This document shows, in pieces, positions 24,401-38,891 of a stretch of DNA of 64,000 bases (position 1 is its first letter; each line of letters starts with the position of its first letter). The DNA comes from Distichodus sexfasciatus (lineage: Eukaryota; Chordata; Actinopteri; Characiformes; Distichodontidae): the NCBI GenBank assembly GCA_032718565.1, contig JAVGVS010000185.1, forward strand, positions 434,001-498,000, read 5' to 3'. The position numbers were made by a program, and so were the translations under genes. The notes under the pieces were generated by a model. The model did no database searches. It was not told the DNA's origin and saw only the letters and a list, made by a program, of their open reading frames with translations.

Positions 24401-27400
24401 TGTCAGAATATGAATCCAGCGACTGAAACCCACGGTTATGTTTTTGTAGCAACACATGTAAGATGAGAAGAGATTACAGACGAAACGCATGCCACAAACG
24501 AAGACCGACACACACACAAAGACGCACAAGATTGTGATTATGGACGTGAAGATGGGTATGAAAATTATTCGGGGTGGGGTGAGGGTACAAAGAATGAGCT
24601 CCGGGGGGTAAAAAAAACAATGAGCGGTGAGGATCCGGAGCCACCCTCTCACCTCGTCTTCCTCCCGTCATCCCCGGAGTCTCCAGTGCGTCTTCTTCTT
24701 CCAAATATTCGGAACCTTCCGAGCCGTAGCTGTCCCGAGGAACGAGTTCCCATCCCCATGATTCTTCTTCCTCCTCATCCTCGACTTCCATCATCATCTC
24801 TTCCTCAAATACTTCTTCTTCCATTTGGGTGGAAATCTTTCGTAACTCCACCGCGGTCGGGGAGAGCTCCTTCATCACCGGGATTTCTTCTTTCCCCTTT
24901 AGCGCCGGCGTTGCTCCTGCCTTCTCCTCTGGAGGCGTAACTTTTTTGGGCACCTTTTTCAGCGTAACCGATTCAAACGAATCTTTGGGCGAAACCTCTT
25001 TGGGAAGTGGTTTCTTAGCAACGCCCACGCTAGGTTTCTTCTCCACGGGAGTTAGTTCAACTTTGGCCGGTTCGCTTTTAGGCGATGGCGACTTTTTGGG
25101 TTCCGGAACCTTCTTCGCAACAGGTTTTAGAGAAACTTCCTCTATCTTCTCAGGCTCCTTTGGCAAACTGCCCTTTTTGGTCACTAGAGGTTTCTTCTCT
25201 TGTTCCTCCTGTTTTGGAGTCGCGTCCTTTTTAACAGGAGTGAGCTTTCTGGGGATCTCGTCTTTCTTCTCCTTCTCTTGGTCAGCTGGCTTCTTTTCGA
25301 TCTCTTTCTCCGCTTTTTCGGGTTTGGTAACATCTTTGGTAACCGGTTCTTTTGAAACCTCTTCCCTCGGCGTTCGGCTCGGGGGTAAGATTTCAGTGGG
25401 TTTCCGCTCCTTGGGTTCCTCTTTTTCAGCCGGTGAACCTTCTGAAGGCTTTTTCTTGAAAGGCTTCAGCTGAACCTTCTCAGGTTCCTCATCCTTTTTC
25501 GGGAGTCTCTTGCCTTTCCACGAAGGCGTTTCAACTTCTTCAGGCTTTTCGTCTTTTTTCGCTCTTTCAACGGGTTTGCGCACCTTCTCGTCCGGCTTCT
25601 CCTCCTCGGGTTTGGAAGGCTTTTCTGTCTTCTCTATCGCTTCGGGCTCTTTTGGTGCAACGTCCCTTACAGGTCGTTCACCTTTCTCAAAACTGATCGG
25701 CTCCCTGTCTCGTTCAAAAGGCGTAGTTTCTCTCGTTTTTGGTTCCACTTTAGCATCTTTCTCAGGTTCGGGCACTGGCTTTCCAGGTTTTTGGAAAGGT
25801 TTTAACTTGACAGTTTCTTGGTCTTGAGTCTCAGGCGGCAGCTTCTTCACTTTTTTCAGCGCCAGGCCGGGCTCCTCGGGAGTTTTCTCTTTTGGAACTT
25901 TGGCTTTGGTTTTCTTCGCTTCAGGTTTTTCCTCCTTTTCTTCGTCTATTTTCTTAACTTCCGGTTCTCGAACAGGCTCGTCCGGCGTCTTTTTGTCCTT
26001 TACAGGTTTCGCTTCCTCAGTTCGTTTGACTCTTTCATACTTCTCAAAATGCATTTCGGCCTCGTAACTCTCTGTAATTAATATTTCTCTGACCGCTTCG
26101 GCGTAGGCCTTTTTGGGCTCTTCCTGCTGTTCTGGTGAAGGTTTAAGAACTTTCTTTAGCTTCACCGTTTCCTGCTCCTCCTCCTTAACTTTGGAGATCT
26201 TTGCAGCTTTCTTTAGAGTCGGCATTTCGAAAGGCTCTTCCTCTTTTATAAGAATTTTGCCTTCAGATTTGGAAACGTGACATTAAACAGCAAACATTTA
26301 ATCCGATACAATCAAGAGAACACAAACACTGCACAAAACAGCAACTGAGAATTTCTTGGCACTAATCACAGGAGGACGAGACAGAAAACATGAAAACAGG
26401 ACTTAATAAACACAGAACAGTACAACACAATAAAGACACTACACAGCACAAACTACTCACATTTTCACTTACACAATACACACAAATTCCCTGATCTTTT
26501 ATCTCAGTACAAACTTGAAATAGCAGAGATATGTTAGTCTGACCGTACCTTTCTTCACTGGTCCTGGTGCGGAAACAGGTCCCTTTTCAGCGTCTGTTTA
26601 AAAAAATTCAAATCAGAATTTTCATTAAAATACAATAGTTGGAACTGTAATATTGACAGCTGACGACATGAAGTGAAAAGAAGAAATGATCTGAAAGAGT
26701 CTCGTCGTTGAAGCACCAACTTCTTCACATACTGTATGTTGCACACCAACTGTGATGTTAGAAGTCAGTCCGTATCACGTTCGTTCACAGGTTAAAAGAT
26801 GTTAAAATCAGTCCCTCCAGGGTTTCGCTGGCCTTTTTTGAGATTGTTGTGGCTTTAAATGTCTGATTTTGTGGCAGCTTTTCTAAAAAAATTTTTTTTT
26901 TTAGGCATTTTGTTGCAAAAAAGTTGCGAAAAGAAGTTGTGACTTTCCCTCTTTATAATTATTCACTAACAATTAATTAAAATGAAGGGAACACAACCAC
27001 TATGTGCCCAGCGGTGTGCTGGCGCCTGCCCAGAGTTGGTCCCTGTAGTCCCAGGATAGGCTCCAGTTTCCCCCCGATAAAGATTAAGCAGTTCAGATAA
27101 CGACTGACTGACTGATAAAACCACTCAAAGTCAAAGTAAACGTATCTGTCATCTCTGCTATATGCTGTGTAAGTACACAGAGAAGCGAGACGACGTGGCT
27201 CCAGCTTTAACAGTGCAAAGAACAAATAGGGCACATAGAATAAACAATATATAACTAGAATATAAAATATACACTTTAAACTGGAAGTAGGAAAGAGACC
27301 GTTAGGATGCGGTGCTCAGCGCTTTGCAGGAAACAAGAATGACTGGTCAAAAATTTTGGTAATTAGTCAAAATGGCAAGCTCACGATGGATTTGCGGGGA

Positions 27401-30400
27401 TTGGCTGAATTTGCATTAATAGTTGCAATCGTAACATCGCGAAACCCTGGAGGGTCTGCAAAATGTAACGTGGGTTGTAACAGTGCTGAAGTACGTCATA
27501 TTCAGAAGACAAGCACTGTGACATTCCTCTAAAAACTACTTCTACGTCTTCACATTTTCAAATAAAGATGTAAACTATTTTACGTCTCCACTTGAAAAAC
27601 CAATGACTCTCGTGTCTCTACCTTCTGCCGAAGGTTTCTGCCGTTCTTTAGGAGCCGTCTTTGCCACTTCAGGCTCTTGTGGTGTTGGTACTTCAAAAAT
27701 AATGTTAAAATATGTGTTAAAAAACGTCATCAGAATGACAAGTATACGAAGACGCACGTGAATCCATTTGTCTTCTGCTCATTTGGCTACCTTTTGTAGG
27801 AGCAGGCTTCTCTTCTTTCTTCTTAATTTCTTCCTTCTTCTCTTCAACTTTAAAGACAGTGTGCTTTTAGCCGTCTGAAGAGTGTTTCATGCATATTCTT
27901 ATGGACTGGATTAGTAGAAGGATTAGCGTGGACCTCTAATGGCTCCAAGTAGCAATGACACTAACATTAATGTACACAGTAATTAAAAAGTTGACGATCC
28001 ACAGCGATAAAGAGGTTAATTTACCAAACACATGATCACACAACGTGGAGGTGGGAAGCATTCTGTTAAAGACATTTACACTGAAATTAGTCATTAAGAT
28101 CACAAAACACACACACACACACGTAGCACCTCAGATGAGGCTTAGCAAGCAAGAGGAATGGCAAGAAATATTTTTAAATTTTCCTCTTTAAGAGATTTTT
28201 TCTTGCTGCAGACGCCATTGACAGTAAAGATGTGTGTGATAATGACAAAGATTCCCTGATTAGTATTTACACACAAACCACACATGAACTGCTATACTGG
28301 AGACACGTTACTCTCAGTTTTTCAAATATATAGTAAGATTTAGATACTTTATGGGTTAGAGAATAACCACACGATAATGCATTTAAAATGCAATTTAACA
28401 AAAGACAAGAAGACATTAGGGATGCATAACGATATCGATATCGGCCAATAATTGCTTAATAAATGGTCGTCGGGATCAAACCGATGCTTAGATTTGCCTG
28501 ATATGTGCAGGCGATATTTGATGACGCTTTTATTGTATGTAGGAAAGGCAGTGCTCGTGCCAGGCATGTCCAAAGTCTGAGGTGCGGTATTATGCGGCGC
28601 ACGCTTTCTGTCTTCAAATGTATGCCGTTATTTTGTGCCTAAATTCTGAGCACGCAGTGGAACGTTCACGAGCATAATCTCTAGTCTTTCGCCGCTCAAT
28701 TCTAGGGGTGCTGAAATCAATGGCGGTGCAGACGTGGAGGATTCTGCACCGGTGCAGTGGCAGACCTTAATCGATAATAACGGAGGTTTTCAACTGGCGT
28801 TCTGCTGTAGCCCCTAGTGGTCCCGGGTGGTATTGCAGGCGGTCCAGTTTCACTACTGAAACCGCTTTTTAAAAATTATTCCTTTTTAAATTTTTCACAG
28901 CATTCCCAGATGATTTGAGCATTTATGAATAATGAATTTAATGCAATTATCTAAAAATACTCCCCACACACTCACACTGCTTAGTCTGAGTGGTGGTCCC
29001 TGGGACAGCAGCAGTCGAAAACACCTGAATTATATAATGACACTGTTTGGTGATTTTCTGGCTACGGCATAAAAATTCTAGTTAAAATGAACATCCCGGT
29101 AGTAACTCTGGCTGCCCGATCTGCATGCAATGTGAAGTAATGTAGAAAAATTGATGAGACGCATCATGATGAATCAAGATATCATATCGTATCGAATCGT
29201 TGACCTAATAATCATAATCAAATTATAATTCACAAATGTAAAAAGTAAACCACATAAAGCAGCATTTTGGTGAAGCATTTGTTTAGTCCTGCATTTGTTT
29301 AATCATTAAACCTAGTTTTATTTCCCACCAAAATTTTTGTTTTTTATAACCAGTTTGTATCAGTAAATGTATTCACTATGGAGAGAGTAACACAAATGTA
29401 AAGGACGATTATAACAGACGTGTACGCACATTTATCACACTGTTATGACAAAAGAGTTGTAACAAAATTCAGAAACATAAAGGGTACCTTCAACTGGAGA
29501 GACTTTCTTAGCGGGTGGCAAAATTTCCGCTTCAGGGGACGGTTTCTTTTCTACTGTAGAAGTACGGCCAAGAATTAAGATTTCAAAAATGTTGGCTATT
29601 AAAAGCAGTACAAATAAACACAAACCGCACATAACCACCTAAAGCAACACAAAACACACAAAATTACTTCCAAAGAAAAAGAAGAGAAAGAGATTTTTAA
29701 AAAGTGACAATCAGTTTGTACCTTTAGGAACAACGTCTTCCTGTTTTACAGGAGCAGGCACCTTTTCCGGGGCAGCTTTCTTCTCAGGTTCAGGCACTTT
29801 AAGAACATTAAACATGAAAAGACGTTACAATCCACACTTGTGCATTATTAATGACTCCATCGACTACTGCAGTCTTCAAAAAACACAGAAAACAGTGATG
29901 GTACACGGAGAACCACAAACAACACACAACACTGACCACTCCATTGGACTTTTTGAGTAAAAAAAAGTTGCATTTTGGAGATAAGAGGTTAGTAAGAGAC
30001 CCAAAAGTTGAATAAATGAGGTTTTTAAAAATAAGATGGCTTTGCAAAATGATGCACCAAAAGATGAGACACCAAATACCTCTCAAAGATGTTAGTGGAA
30101 GAGAAGTTTGTGGTATAAGATCCTCTTTCGATGAAGGTTTCACTTTAAGAGGGAGGTGTTTTTCCTTACGAGACTGTTCTTGGCTAGGTTTTCGGCTTTC
30201 TGGATGCTCTTCTGCTTTTCTTGACGTCATATCTTCAAAAATGTCCTTTGGAACTTCCGGGGATGTTTGTAATTTTTGGGCGTATTCTTCCATGGCATCA
30301 CTTCTTGGAGTTGTAAGAGGAGTTTCTGGTGTAGTTTCTTTGCTTAATTTAGGAAATCTTTTGTCCTGTGTGTGTTTCTGCTCTAAATAAGATTCTGTCT

Positions 30401-33400
30401 TTATCAGAGGACCCTTAACCTCTGGCTTATCTATTATTTTTGTGGTTGTGTTTTCTGTAATTGGGGACACATCAAGTTTGACCGATTTCTCATCTCTTAA
30501 TAAATCGTCAGATGTTTTGTCTAAAATTTTTGTCAAAGCAGCTCTTTCTTTATCCAGTGTTTTGGGAGACTTCCTGTCTGATTTCTCTTTCAGGTCTTCC
30601 CCAGATGTTAACTTCTTTTTAGTGGGTCTTACAGAAGGGTCTTGTACAGACGTACTTTCATCTATTTCTACTTTCCGTCTCTGATCTACAAGATCTGGAG
30701 AAGACTTTCCTCTACGTTCTTCCTCTGATCTAAGCCCCATTTCACCTTGACTCGGCATGTTTTCTTCATGAGATTCGGCCTTCTTTAATTGCTTAACAGA
30801 GTCTATTTCAACAACAGTGCTAACAGCATCTCGCTTTTCTAACTCCTCTGCCTTTTGGTTGGAAAGTGGATCTTCTGGCAAATTTTTTACAGTTTCCATT
30901 AAGATTTTCTCTTTGTAAAATTCAGGGACTTTGGACAGCTGCATTTCGGAAGACTCTATTTCTTGGGAAGGTACGTTTTCTTTCATTTGTCTAAAAGATT
31001 TTTCCTCATCTGCATGCTTCTGCTCTGAATATGACTCTTTCTTATGTAGAGAAATGTCTTCATTTGGCAGCTCCGTAAATGCTAGGCTTTTTACAGTTTC
31101 TGTGTTGATGGTTTTGCTGTAAATATCAGGTTGTATAGTCTCTAGCTCATCTTTCTTTTGAACATCTGTCACCTTTCTGTCTACTCCTGCTGACTTTTGG
31201 TTCCCTTCTATAGACTTACCTAGAAGGTCCTCTGATGTTTGACTCTGACCTATCTGTAATCTGTTTTCTGAAAAGATTATATTTTCCTTCTCTGCTTTTT
31301 CTTCTGCTAGTGCGCTGTCACTGTCGAGAGTTTGGTCTCTCTCAGAAAATATTTGCTCCAAAATTTCCTGTTTTAAAGTTTGTTTTTCAGTTTCTGAAAG
31401 ATCTGTGAGAATCAGCTGTTCTTCTGGTTGTGAAGATGCCTCAGAAGAATCTTTTTCCATCATAAAAGATGATCTGGTTTTCTCTAGATTCAGAGGTTGA
31501 TTTTGCCACGTCTTCGGAACATCTTAATGATCCAAGATATATGTAAGAATAAGCAGCAACAGAAGAACATACGACTTTTTAAGAGCGAGAAATTAAACAC
31601 ATTGCTTGCAGTTTGTGTGCAGTTTTGATGAGCAAGATTAAGACCAGTATCTGAAGAATCAACTCATTTATAGCCAAATTGAGGTGGAAGCACAACTTCT
31701 CTTGCTCATAAAAATCTTAAAAAGGAGAAATATTGCACAAAAGAGTGGAAATTCCAAGCTACACATTGTTGTTAGAAGAACAGTACAATATTTTGCTGCT
31801 GTCTGCAGTATTTCCTGATATTTTATCCTCAGCCACTCCAAAACTAAAAGACTGTGATACATGTACACACAAGCCATGCAACGCACAAAAACATAAAAAT
31901 AAGAAAGAGCGGACAAAGAAGTTTAAGATAAAAGAGTGAAGGGGTTCGAGCTTGTGTTGTACCTTTGGGTTGTTTTCTCTTTGGTGGAACAAGATTTTCA
32001 TCGAGGGCTCTTTTCAAATCTTCATTTTCGGGCTCCAAAAGAACTTTTAAAACAATTGAATTTGTGCATTTGTAAGAAGACATGGCAACACAGACACACA
32101 GAGGACATCACTCTAACGAGTGGAAAGATTTTAAGATTGTAAAAGTGTAAAGACAGTCTGGCACATTACTAAGAACACGGGAATAAACTAAATATAAAAT
32201 ATTTCTATTGGAAATTGAAGATATGAAAGACTTTTATTTTGAATTGATGGCTCTGTTTCTGTTGTACCTGGTGCAGGAGTAACATCTCCCTTTTGAGAAA
32301 CTTCTCTTTCTTTCATTGCTGTGGTAAGAGTAACTTCTTTCTTGCTAGGTTTAAGATCTTCTTCTTCTTTGCTCACAGAAGACATTGTTTTCTTGTTAGA
32401 TGTAAGATCTTCCTCTGTTTCAGGTTCACGTTCGGGAGCTTTTGTTATTTTAGAAGATACAACATCTTTCTTTTCTTTTACTTCAGGTACAGCTGTCATC
32501 TCGGTCTTTTGTAATATAACTTTTGGAGTCACAATATATTCCATTTTCTTATCACCCTTTTCTTCTACTTTTGACGCAGGTGTTAGGTCCTGTTTTGGCT
32601 GCTGAACTTCTTCACTTTTTGAAGTTAAAACGACCTCCTTGTGCATTACGTCTTGTTTTTCTTCAGGTTTTGTTATGTTCATTTGTTCTTTCTTATGCGT
32701 TGAAGCTTCTACCAGCTTTAGCCCTATTTGCTCTATTTTTGGTTTTGGCACAGAATCAACTTGCTTCTGTTTTGTGTCTTTTGTCTGGGCTTCCACAACC
32801 ACCTTCTCTTTTGATGGTGCTTCATCTTTAGTCTTCGGTTTAGGTGTAGGAACTGCATGTTTGTCTGAAAGCAGGGTTTCTTCTTTAAAAGAAAGATCAA
32901 TTTCAGTCTTTTTAAGCGTGTCGCCCCTGTCTCCTTTTCTGAGAGTGATGTCTTCAGCTTGTATGATTTCCGCTTGGCGAGGAGCATGCTCTCTCCTCCT
33001 TTCTTCTTTGTCTTCTACTTTATGAAGGGCTAAAACCTCTTCCTGGAAGAGTATTATTTCTTCTCTTGCCTCTTTACGCAAAAGTTCTTCTTTGTGTGAA
33101 GGCGTCTCTAGCTTCATAGTAGCCTCTTGTACTTTGGAAGAACAACTGAGTTAAAGACAAATCTCCAAACTGTACTCTTTAAAGAGTATGTTAAGAGAAA
33201 AACAATGAACAAAGTGCTCAAGACAAAGAGTAGGAGATGTTATGCTGCTTGATCTTGGTGATCTCTCCAAGACGTAGCACATGCCATACTGTAAATACAG
33301 ATGTGAAGAAGAGCAGTGATAGCTTTAAGAGAGACTAATTCCTGCTCAGCTTTAGTGGGTAATGCCCTTGAGAGTTCTGGCCCAATGGTTTTTACTTTCC

Positions 33401-36400
33401 CTTCTTCCATAGGGGCTTAAAACAACATTTCATTTGACCTGAGTTCATCGTTCATAGTGAACACTAAACAGTAAACCAAACTGAGCAGAAGAGGCGCTTC
33501 CAAAAGGAAGCTAGACAAACATATAACACAACAGACACACAAAAGAGGAAAGATTAATGGCAGAAAGAGGTAAAGAGGAAACACTACCTTTTGCAGGAGG
33601 TGACACAGTTTTCTTCACTTCTGTGGGTTTAGGTTCTGGCTTGACCTCAGGCTTAGGCTCAGGCTTCACCTCAGGTTTAGGTTTAGGCTTTACTTCAGGT
33701 TTAGGCTCGGGCTTCACTTCAGGCTTAGGCTCAGGCTTTATCTCAGGTTTAGGCTCAGGCTTTATCTCAGGCTTCACCTCAGGCTTAGGCTCAGGCTTTA
33801 TCTCAGGTTTCACCTCAGGTTTAGTTTCAGGCTTTGCCTCAGGTTTAGATTTAGGCTTCACCTCGGATTTAGGCTCAGACTTCACCTCGGGTTTAGGCTC
33901 AGGCTTCACCTCAGGTTTTGGTTTAGGCTTTATCTCAGGTTTAGGCTCAGGCTTTACCTCAGGTTTTGGCTCAGGCTTTGCCTCAGGTTTTGGTTTAGGC
34001 TTTACCTCAGGTTTAGGCTCTGGCTTTACCTCAGGTTTTGGCTCAGGCTTTACCTCAGGTTTTGGTTTAGGCTTTACCTCAGGTTTAGGCTCAGGCTTAA
34101 CTTCAGGTTTAGCCTCGGCCTTAACCTCGGGTTTAGGCTTTGCTTTAACCTCAGGTTGGATTTCAGGTAAAGGTTCTGGTTTAAGCTGAGGTTTTAACTC
34201 AGGCTTAGGCTCAGGCTTAGCCTCATACTTAGGCTCTGGTTTGGGTTCATCTTTAAGTGAAACTACAGTTTTACTTTCTTTAACTGAAACCAGTAAAATC
34301 TCTTCTTTTTCAGAAATATACTCCTCCTTCTTTTTAAGCAGCACTTGGGCCTTCTCTTCTGTCTTCAGGAGATGAGTTACCTCCGTCTGTTTTGGAACTT
34401 GTTTCTGATCTTTTTTGGGAGAAATGTCTTTTCTCTCCTCCCACTTAACTACAGAAACAGTATCTTTTATCATCAGCACTTCTTCTTCTTTTACCTCTTC
34501 TTTTTGGATAAGTGTAAATGACGGTGCCTCTGGCATCATGGAAGGTTCTTGTACTTTGAAAGAACATTTAATATAAGAACAAAGTTGCAACAACCAAGAA
34601 CTTGACAAGAAATCAGCAAAGAGCTAAAAAGGTTTAAAAGTAATCTTTAGGGATATTTGGATAATTCTGAAAGATACCCAGCTTATTTTTGTCTTACATG
34701 CTGGGTGAGTTTAACGTCAATGTCTTTAAGAAGTAAAGAGTTTTCAAGAGTTTCTGTACAAAAGGTACATAAAGCACAAGACGAGGACAATAAGGCAAGA
34801 AAACGCCACTTAAAGATCATGGTTTTCCCATAAGAGCGTGGCTTAATCACAAATCATAACATGCACACGCACACTTAAAAACGGTACAGCACAACATTTA
34901 ACAGCAGAAAAACAGCAATACCTTTAGCAATGTCGACCTTCTTAGGAACCTCAGTGACTTTTTCTGGTTCCGGTTTGGGTTTCTTTGGCACTGCCTTTGG
35001 CGGTTCTGGTTCAGTTGCCTTTGGTTTCTTGGGCTCCTCAGGAACTTAAAATGACACTCATTTAGCACTCAGTTCACATTTTAAGATGTACATAAAAACA
35101 CAAAGACTGATTAATAAGATTTACTTTCGAACAAAGCGAGACATACATACAGGTCTAAGACGAGGACAATAAGTCAAGAAAACGCCACTTAAAGATCATG
35201 GTTTTCCCATAAGAGTGCGGCTGATACACAAACTAAAACATGCCAACACACACACACACAGAAATATACATCACAACTTTCATTTGCTCAAATACCTTTA
35301 GCAACATCCACTTTCTTAGGAACCTTGGCTATTTCTGGTTCAGGTTTCTTTGGCACTGCCTTTGGCGGTTCTGGTTCAGTTGGCTTAGGCTTCTTCGGCT
35401 CCTCAGGAACTTAAAAGGACACTGATTCATCACTCAGTTCACATTTTATGACTTACATAACAATGAACAAACAGATAAATAAGATTTACTTCCAAACAGG
35501 AAGTTGGACAAACATACAGGTCTAAGACATGGACGATAAGTCAAGAAAATGCCACTTAAAGATCTTGATTTTATCCTAAAAGTGTGGCTGATACACAAAT
35601 AAAACATACCAACACACACATGAACACACACACACAGAAACATACATCACAACTTTCATTTGCTCAAAAAACAGCAATACCTTTAGCAACCTCCACCTTC
35701 TTAGGAACTACTTCTGGTTCTGGTTTCTTTGGCACTGCCTTTGGTGGTTCTGGCTCTGGCTTAGGCTTCTTCGGCTCCTCAGGAACTTAAAAGGACACTG
35801 ATTTAGCACTCAGTTCACACTTTAAGACTTACATAACAGTGCAGAAACGGATAAATAAGATTTACTTCCAAACAGGAAGCTGGACAAACATACATACAAC
35901 ACTATACAGGTCCGAAACACACACACAACATTTCAAGACAAAACGGACTGAAAAGTAAAGACATTGTTTAGACTGAGAGACGAACACTACCTTTGGCTGG
36001 AGGTGAAGGTGCAGGCTTTGGTTCTGGCTTGATCTCAGGTTTAGGCTCAGGCTTTGGCTCTGGTTTAGGTTCAGCTACGGGTTTGGGTTTAGGTGCTGGT
36101 TCAGGCTCCGGAACCACAGGAGCTACAGGTTCTGGCAGTTTTTAGAAGGTATTTTTTCAAAATCAGAAATAAAAAACAACAATGTATGTAGAACAAGAGT
36201 ATTTCTGATGAACATGGACATATATTAACAACGCTATATAAGACACACAACATAGCACACGTATGAGACAACAAAAATGGATGAAAACAACAAAAAGCAA
36301 AGATCACCAGATTACTGGTTGTAGACATACTGTAGAAGACTCTAGAATCAGAGTAGAAGCACAAAAAATAAAAGATTTTAAACATCAACATCACAAACAG

Positions 36401-38839
36401 ACAAACATAATACCTTTGGTTGGAACAACAGGAGTTGGCTTAGGAGCAGGAGCCTCTTCACGTTCTTTTAAAGTGTCAAAAGTAAAAATATACACAAGTG
36501 AAACACTGGAGTCATTGGAGTGAAAAAAGACTTATGTTTCAACAGAAAAACAGACAAACAATGTCACTGTCCTTTATTGAAGGACAAACATAAAATAAAA
36601 TAAGACTGATCATTAAGTAAACATGTCACATTTACACTCAGAACAAACAGACAGTGAAGAAAGAGTACAATCAGTGACACGACAAACACACAAAGTTCTC
36701 GACTGTACCTGCAGGTTTGGGACGCTCTTTTGGCTCTTCCACCTTTACTGGTACGATTTTTTCTTCAACAGGTTTCCTGGCTTCGGGTACTTAAAAGATA
36801 TTTTCAAACATAGAGTTTTAATAGCAGTTGCAAAGTTACGTGAATTCAGATGTGAAGACGATAGAATGACAACAAACAAACAAAGATCCACAAATAACAT
36901 TTCAGACAAAAATAATAACAGAATTATTACACAATACAACACAACACTGAAACATCGGTGTACCTTTAGGTGCCTTCTCCTCAACAACTTTAGGCTTTTC
37001 CACTGGTTCCTCAACAGCCTCGGGAACTTAAAGAACAATTATTATGTAAATTAGATAAAAGCACACCAGAGTTCTGCTTTAAGGCAATCATGCGTGAGGC
37101 CTTATTAAGAGTTAGGTGAAATATGCCAAAAGGCACTGTACAGATAGTTTTAGGGACAAAACGACATTTAACAACAACATTACTATTTAACATATAACAT
37201 TGCAACATATACTGTATATATTTATATATAATTTGCCAGGATGAAGAAAAACCAGCCCAAGAAGCAAAAGGCAAAGCACTGTACCAAACATACTTACAAA
37301 CATACAAAAAATGACAGTAAAGACTACAAATGTAAAAGGCAAGAGAGCTGCGTAGATGTTAATGCAAACATAATTCTTAACAGCAAAATAAAAAATGGCA
37401 TACAGACAGAATATAAAGACAATAAGCGCGTCTGACTGGACAAAGCGCAAACTTTCTGCTGCCATTTGCCTTTGCATCATCACTCAGTACCTTGGAGTGG
37501 GACTTCCTCCCTCATTCCCAGAGCTTTTCTCTCAATAGTCTCTTCCACAGGAACTCTCGGAGCTGACGAGACAGAGAACGCACTCAGAATAACATTCTCA
37601 CTAATCTTTTTAACGACATTTTTATCAAGGGGTGAGTACGAGTAAGAAAAATGACATAAAACACGGATATGAGGACAGCAAGACACAGAAAACGTAGGTT
37701 GAAGATACATACGTCACACATATTTTGTCTGACACACGTGGTAACACAAGAGAACAATGAAGAAACAATGGAAAAATGACCATTTTAAAGGACATGAAGA
37801 TGAAGAGAGTAAAACAGTGTAAATGATGACGTATCCAGTGTAAACAGTGAGATGGACAGTGCAAATATCAGGGTCAATATGTGGATTCTTGATTTAAAAA
37901 AGAGGGTTAGTTCTGTGACTTCAAACCAAATCAACCGTAACGGAAAGCTCTCAGTATACCTGTAAAAGAGATTTCCTCTACTACCATTTCTTCTGTTCTG
38001 CTCTCATATTCTGCTGAGGAATGACATTGTTTTTACAAAGTTTCCAAAGTTAAACGAAAGGAAAAATTGTTATTAGGGATGCACGATATGGGAATGTTCG
38101 GCCGATGCCGATATCTGATGTTTTTCACTCTTATATACCTTCCACAGCAGATAAACGAGGAAGGCAGAGTCGAGCGTGTGTTGAGTGCGTAAAAGACGCA
38201 TTATTTTGCTACCCAAAGTTGCGCTGCACGCCCAGAACTCAAAAATAACATTTCTAACACAGCGTGTGTGAAAGCAGAGTGAAGCAAGCGTGGAGAATTT
38301 CCAGCGTAGTGCACAAGATTTTAAGATAAAGTCACTTCCCGCCCTATGTCATGTACCAAGTCAAATAGGACATGTATGACACTCCATGTGCACTACCTAG
38401 TGTGTAGAGAGCCGTTAAGCTACAACTCCGGCTATGTCCTGAGATGCATACTACCTACTAGAAAAGTACTACACATAGAAAAGTATGATAAGAGCATCTT
38501 ACCTACCATACTATTAAGTGCAGTAGTACGCGGCTCGGGGCACAGCCCAAGTGTGAGCTCAAATTCGCTAAGTGAGACAAACGCAATTTATTCCGTTTGA
38601 ACATTTGTGTGTAAAGGCAGATTTTCTGGCATTGCTCTGAATTTTGCCACAAAATAACACCACGTATTTTAAGACAGAAGGCGCGGGCCGAATTAAGTCC
38701 CACCTCAGAATGCGTCATCAAATATCGGCGTAAATCTAAGCATCGGCCAGATGCCCAAGAAAAAGCATTATCGGCAGATTCCGATATGATTCCGATATTA
38801 TCGTGCATCCCTACTTTTTATTATTATTATTATTATTAC

Positions 38840-38891
<52 letters not shown>

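Larger units (their letters stand above)
34700..35790. repeat. Tandem triplication of a PEVK exon with its intron
   Basis: Three units with exon high ends at 35044, 35409 and 35785 (spacing 365 and 376 bp). Shared intron blocks include AAAACGCCACTTAAAGATCA and, after each exon, GCACTCAGTTCACA-type sequence. Confidence 0.9.

Noticed and set aside
24829..25827. Plus-strand Ser/Phe/Gly-rich open frames
   Set aside because: Antisense of the large PEVK exon 55; no domain, no splice or initiation context.
33557..34189. Plus-strand 210-residue open frame with Gly-x-x repeats, collagen-like
   Set aside because: It is the antisense shadow of the KPEVKPEP minisatellite in titin exon 46; the codon repeat makes all frames open.
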